DNA from: a virus
IMG/VR virus record: IMGVR_UViG_3300042893_001103
Span: 1-64,000 of that record
DNA length: 64,000 nucleotides
Reading direction: 5' to 3' (one strand)
Shown: positions 60,731 through 64,000 of the stretch, one piece after another
How the letters are laid out: every line of letters begins with the position of its first letter
Numbering within the stretch: position 1 is the first letter of the stretch
Translations under genes and position numbers: made by a program
The notes under the pieces: model-generated
What the model was told of the DNA's origin: nothing
The model's database searches: none
The model's input: the letters and a program-made list of their open reading frames with translations, nothing else

Positions 60731-62776
60731 TTACCCCTGATTGTCCTTAATAAATTTTATTTCGCATGAATCCGTTGTGCAGTAAGACTCCCCGATTGCA
60801 TCGGCAGCCATTCCTGCATATACGCCCGTGAAGTCAATAGGAAATAATGATTTACCTGCCTCTTCATATACGCTCTGCTCTATCTGTGTGTACGGCATTT
60901 GCGGATAGGTGAAGTTTCCTTGGGGCAAGAACGACACAGTTTTAAGTTGACCGTCATACATGTGGAGTACGGTGCCGATGTGTTCTTTTTCTTTCTCTGC
61001 GTCAAAGGAAATCGTAACTGACACCGAGTTGTCCGACCAGTAGCGTTGTGCAACTGCTGCTAGTGACATCTTTTCAAAGATTGTTACGTCCTTTTCGGAG
61101 CGACGTGCGTCTGACTTGATTGGGAAGAACACTACGGATGTTGTATCTGGAGATTCCGAGGCAGGCTCAACTCTATAGTTGGCCATTCTGAACAATGGAA
61201 GCATTGGGTCTTCATTAGAGAATCTAATCGCTCTATCAAAATACTCACCGCCTGGAGTCCAATGAACACCAGGAGATTCGCCGGCAAGGATAGAAACTGT
61301 TCCAGATGGTTTTACTGTTGTCATCTTGATTGACTCACGAATTCCGAGCCACTCCGAGTAAGAAACATCATAATTCTTTACCGTGTTGTACCCAGTGTCC
61401 ATCCACTCACGAAGAACTGGCATTCCCACGCGGTCAGCGAAGTTAGCAACACCGGACATTGAAGTACCGATGCGACGATTGCGTTGCATGATTGCGTTTG
61501 TCTCTTCCCAGTGGGTAGGAAGAAGCGTTACGGTCTTTGCGTAAAGATATGCAAACTTCAAGGTTCGCTTGTAATCATCCAAAGAATCATGGCGATTGAG
61601 GTATGTCTCCACGAGAGTACAGCACTCATATGACTCAAGAGATTGTTCTGCACATGGGTTATATCCAGCAACACGCCAGTCTTTGTTGTTTGCAGGGTCT
61701 GCAAGACGACCGTATTTACGAGACATGTCAAGCCAGATAACTCCTGGCTCTCCATTGAGCGCAATTCCGTCAACAATCTTAGAAAGGTCCTTGCCTACAG
61801 AGGTTTCAACGGAGTTGTTTGACATCCATCCCCAACCAAGTGATTCTGGGTCGTATGAGTTGCGCTCAGGAAATACTGATGAGTTTTTCAAGTTAAGAAA
61901 TTCATCATCATCCAAACTACCAATCAGCAATTCTGCGGAGCGACGAACGTTTCCAGAAACAACACAAACACCAATCATGTTTCCAATGTCTGCAATATCA
62001 ACCTTTGTAATTAATTGACCATTGCGGTTTTCAAACATCTTTCTAATGTATTTATGCAGTCGTTCTAACGAAGCGTGACCAGCAGCAGTACCACCAAATG
62101 TTTTGATAGGTGTTCCTGCAGGGCGAATTAGTGAATAATCAAAGATGATTGGTGACTGGTCTTGCTTTAAGTAAGAATTAATCAACATGCTGACAGAAGA
62201 AACCCAGCCTTCTCGGCTGTCTTCAATGACTTCTGTAACTGGTGGCTTTGTTGGCTCATAGATAGTGAATTCTTTTTCTGCACCCTTGTTGTCAAAACCA
62301 ACACCGACACCAAGCATTGATGCTTCCATAAGAAACGCAAAAGGCTTTGCAGGATTGTTCTTTGTCATTTCAGATGTTGATACAAATGCACAGTTCTGCA
62401 ACGCAGCAGAGTTTTTCTGAACATTGACTAACGGAGTTCCCATAACCCACAAGCCACGACCAGGTGGAGTCCACTTCAGGTTAAACAAACGGTCAAACGC
62501 TTCTTTTGCAGATGCTTGTGCTTTGGAATCGTTCCAGGGTAGACGATTTGTTTTGCAGTGGTCTTTCTGCAGGGAGTACATACCGTTGATTACGCGTTCA
62601 CAAACATCTGACCATGTTTCTTTTGTTCCGTCTTCTTTTAAGCGCGAATAAGTACGCAAAAAAGTTATTTCTCCTACAGAGTTACCGCCGGCATCAACAT
62701 AACCAAATGGTGCTTTTTTTGTTCTGTAAGAACTAATAAAATCTTCTGATAGGCGGAATGTGAAAAATGAAGACAC
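60731..62776 (-). CDS. Adenosylcobalamin-dependent ribonucleoside-triphosphate reductase (class II)
   Basis: A 681-residue monomeric class II RNR of the RTPR type. Active-site features include a C-A-F-V-S segment, N-P-C-A-E-Q with the radical-site Cys and Glu, then E-S-Y-E-C-C-T-L-V-E-T, V-K-P-S-G-T-V-S-I-L, and C-T-T-D-S-C near the end as the redox pair. The start is GTG at 62774-62776, 7 bases after GAGGAG. It makes dNTPs for phage replication and needs cobalamin but no oxygen or tyrosyl radical. The gene starts a leftward pair with the Ala/Gly-rich gene downstream, separated by 82 bases. Confidence 0.9.
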   Translation of the reverse strand: MSSFFTFRLSEDFISSYRTKKAPFGYVDAGGNSVGEITFLRTYSRLKEDGTKETWSDVCERVINGMYSLQKDHCKTNRLPWNDSKAQASAKEAFDRLFNLKWTPPGRGLWVMGTPLVNVQKNSAALQNCAFVSTSEMTKNNPAKPFAFLMEASMLGVGVGFDNKGAEKEFTIYEPTKPPVTEVIEDSREGWVSSVSMLINSYLKQDQSPIIFDYSLIRPAGTPIKTFGGTAAGHASLERLHKYIRKMFENRNGQLITKVDIADIGNMIGVCVVSGNVRRSAELLIGSLDDDEFLNLKNSSVFPERNSYDPESLGWGWMSNNSVETSVGKDLSKIVDGIALNGEPGVIWLDMSRKYGRLADPANNKDWRVAGYNPCAEQSLESYECCTLVETYLNRHDSLDDYKRTLKFAYLYAKTVTLLPTHWEETNAIMQRNRRIGTSMSGVANFADRVGMPVLREWMDTGYNTVKNYDVSYSEWLGIRESIKMTTVKPSGTVSILAGESPGVHWTPGGEYFDRAIRFSNEDPMLPLFRMANYRVEPASESPDTTSVVFFPIKSDARRSEKDVTIFEKMSLAAVAQRYWSDNSVSVTISFDAEKEKEHIGTVLHMYDGQLKTVSFLPQGNFTYPQMPYTQIEQSVYEEAGKSLFPIDFTGVYAGMAADAIGESYCTTDSCEIKFIKDNQG

Positions 62777-62846
62777 TTACTCGCTCCTCTTTCTATTTGT
62801 ATGTTTAGGAAATCAATCATACAACCAACACCCTGTTTACACCCGT

Positions 62847-63149
62847 CTAAGCAATGCCCAAATTTTTTGCTTTCTCAAGTGTTACGTATGAACCTTTATG
62901 ATGAATAATCACACGTGCTTTTGTGAATGGAGTGATTTGCCTATCTTCGTAGATGTCTTCTTCTACTAAAAATGTCTGCAGTTCTTTTAATGTTTCAATA
63001 ACTCCGGTAAGACCAACAATTTTTTTTGGTGGACCATCTTCTCCGTCGCAATCACCTGTAGGGTGACCGCAAACTGGACAAGGTTCACGAGTTGCTCTTA
63101 GAATAGATATTCCGTCGCCAAGTTTTTCAGTTGCGGAATCTCTAAACAT
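62847..63149 (-). CDS. Small zinc-ribbon-like phage protein
   Basis: A 100-residue protein. The ATG at 63147-63149 is chosen; a TTG two codons upstream is nearer to GAGG and is an alternative. An early C-P-V-C-G-H-P-T-G-D-C segment is likely to bind zinc. The middle contains E-D-I-Y-E-D-R-Q-I-T-P, and the end has a K-G-S-Y-V-T-L-E-K-A-K-N-L-G. Function unknown. The region between it and the RNR start (about 70 bases) has no clear signal. The ribosome site overlaps the complement of the tRNA. Confidence 0.5.
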   Translation of the reverse strand: MFRDSATEKLGDGISILRATREPCPVCGHPTGDCDGEDGPPKKIVGLTGVIETLKELQTFLVEEDIYEDRQITPFTKARVIIHHKGSYVTLEKAKNLGIA

Positions 63150-63160
63150 ACTCAATTTTA

Positions 63161-63239
63161 CCTCGCCTGGTTCACCTGGTCGGTGAACTGTGTCTTATAA
63201 ACACAGTCTAAACATAAGGTTCAATTCCTTAGGCGAGGA
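63161..63239 (+). tRNA. Probable tRNA-Ile (anticodon UAU)
   Basis: A 79-base cloverleaf: acceptor CCTCGCC/GGCGAGG (63161-63167, 63232-63238), D-stem GTTC/GAAC, anticodon stem TGTGT/ACACA around loop CTTATAA (anticodon TAT at 63196-63198), and T-arm TAAGG-TTCAATT-CCTTA. The T-loop is canonical. Odd points are no base between D and anticodon stems and a nine-base variable region. CCA is not encoded. It lies on the strand opposite to both neighbouring genes and fills the gap between them. Confidence 0.7.
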
Positions 63240-63869
63240 CTAATAGAAAACCTGAAGGTGAAAACCGAGGTTATTAATTGCTTCCGCTGCATCGTCTTCA
63301 TCTTTTTCGTTGACAATATATTGTTCCATTATTGTCTTGTACAAAAGTGCTGGATAACTCTTGTCACGCAATGTTCTTACCGCTCCGTCTGGATAAACAG
63401 TAATCGGCTTAAAAATCATCCTATTTTGGGCTAGATATTCATAAGAAATTGAAACAAGCGTTAGTTCTGCTCCTCCCATTTCGTCACTTTCGGCGTGAGT
63501 TACAGTAATGCACTCATTTACTCCGGTAGTTTCGTCAAGAAATGCTTTCTGAAGGTCAAGTCCTCGTGTTTTTTCTATATCCGGAGAACAGTACCCCTCG
63601 GCCACCATGGAGAGGCTGTCAATATCCCAGAAACCCTTAAGAATCCCAAGCATTGCCGCGCATCTTTGAAGCCTGTCTATTGGTTTTTCCTGCATGTGCT
63701 TCTTACTTAACTGCACAATGGCGAGAACCTTGCCATCTTTCCATCCAATAAAATTGAATGCCAAATCTTCCCCGACTCCTAACTCACTAACAAAACCTTG
63801 TTTTGCTAATTGAGCAGATGTCAAGGCTAATGCTATTTTTGAAAATTCGTCTGGGTATAAATCATCCAC
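63240..63869 (-). CDS. Unknown phage protein near RNR
   Basis: A 209-residue protein. It has M-D-D-L-Y-P-D-E-F-S-K-I-A at the start, a beta-rich core (L-A-F-N-F-I-G-W-K-D-G-K-V-L-A-I-V-Q-L), a Cys-containing R-L-Q-R-C-A-A-M-L-G segment, then C-I-T-V-T-H-A-E-S-D and an acidic end. I do not recognise a family. Its stop abuts the tRNA 3' end. It is probably transcribed leftward from the region before 63948. Confidence 0.45.
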   Translation of the reverse strand: MDDLYPDEFSKIALALTSAQLAKQGFVSELGVGEDLAFNFIGWKDGKVLAIVQLSKKHMQEKPIDRLQRCAAMLGILKGFWDIDSLSMVAEGYCSPDIEKTRGLDLQKAFLDETTGVNECITVTHAESDEMGGAELTLVSISYEYLAQNRMIFKPITVYPDGAVRTLRDKSYPALLYKTIMEQYIVNEKDEDDAAEAINNLGFHLQVFY

Positions 63870-63947
63870 ACGCCCACATTAGTGCACTTAATGCTATAGT
63901 CGGGGATGTCCTATGGGGCCAAAAATCTTAACAAAGAAAGACAAGAC
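63870..63947. promoter_or_regulatory. Divergent intergenic region
   Basis: This 78-base gap separates the leftward gene at 63869 from the rightward gene at 63948 and should hold promoters in both directions. TATAGT at 63895-63900 is a fair -10 for the rightward gene but no good -35 lies 16-18 bases upstream. AAAGAAAG precedes the ATG at 63948 as a possible ribosome site. Confidence 0.35.
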
Positions 63948-64000
63948 ATGAGTAAGCAACCAGCAAAGAAAACAGCAGCGAAGAAGACGGCAACAAAAAA
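63948..64000 (+). CDS. Lysine-rich histone H1-like protein, 5' part
   Basis: The frame starts at ATG 63948 and continues beyond the window; the visible 17 residues are M-S-K-Q-P followed by A-K-K-T repeats. Such Lys/Ala-rich tails occur in H1-like and HU-like nucleoid proteins of bacteria and phages. Function cannot be decided from the fragment. Confidence 0.5.
   Translation, partial: MSKQPAKKTAAKKTATK

Overview
The window is the interior of a tailed-phage genome (or prophage) with a contractile tail, i.e. myovirus morphology. A sheath, tube, tape measure, gp25-like wedge, baseplate J and gpI-like genes are all present. Both ends run off inside genes. There is no host marker; moderate base composition, a B12-dependent ribonucleotide reductase and several small conserved families (DUF6321-like, Cys-rich CxxC, Rad52 type) fit an uncultured, possibly aquatic actinobacterial host, but this is weak inference.

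Layout. (1) About 1-30332 is one long leftward transcription unit. In transcription order it holds the terminase large subunit, a recombination/nuclease block (Rad52-type annealing protein, Cas4/RecB-like nuclease, HNH, RuvC-like resolvase), a ParB-like / PAPS-reductase-like / ParB-like set, head-tail connector and tail completion genes, sheath, tube, a frameshifted tail assembly chaperone, a 1573-aa tape measure with a C-terminal M15-type zinc peptidase signature, the baseplate genes, and collagen-like tail fibres with a holin-like protein. (2) 30394-56954 runs rightward: a small membrane protein, portal, then about 23 kb of very large multidomain proteins, then the HK97-type major capsid protein. 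(3) 57025-60202 continues rightward with an Asp/Asn beta-hydroxylase-like gene, small virion-associated genes and a staphylococcal-nuclease homologue. (4) 60256-63869 is leftward with a small Ala/Gly/Thr-rich protein, a class II RNR, two unknown genes and a probable tRNA on the opposite strand. A lysine-rich protein starts rightward at 63948.

The most unusual part is 32785-55453. A U35-type prohead protease is fused to about 2000 further residues containing eight copies of a G-F-x-S-S-T-G-like motif that delimit segments, including two helix-turn-helix-like segments and a kinase-like (NWD-type) domain. The same motif, an excalibur-like DxDxDGxxxE loop, and Cys-rich motifs recur in neighbouring proteins that carry a HExxH metallopeptidase signature, a second kinase-like region and a zeta-toxin-like P-loop kinase. 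I read this as a cluster of 'polyvalent' proteins packaged in the head and possibly processed at the repeated motif by the fused protease. That reading is a hypothesis.

Other points: a programmed -1 frameshift at 17473-17479, a tandem GGTACC-centred repeat next to the terminase, duplicated fibre domains, and an inserted domain in the connector.
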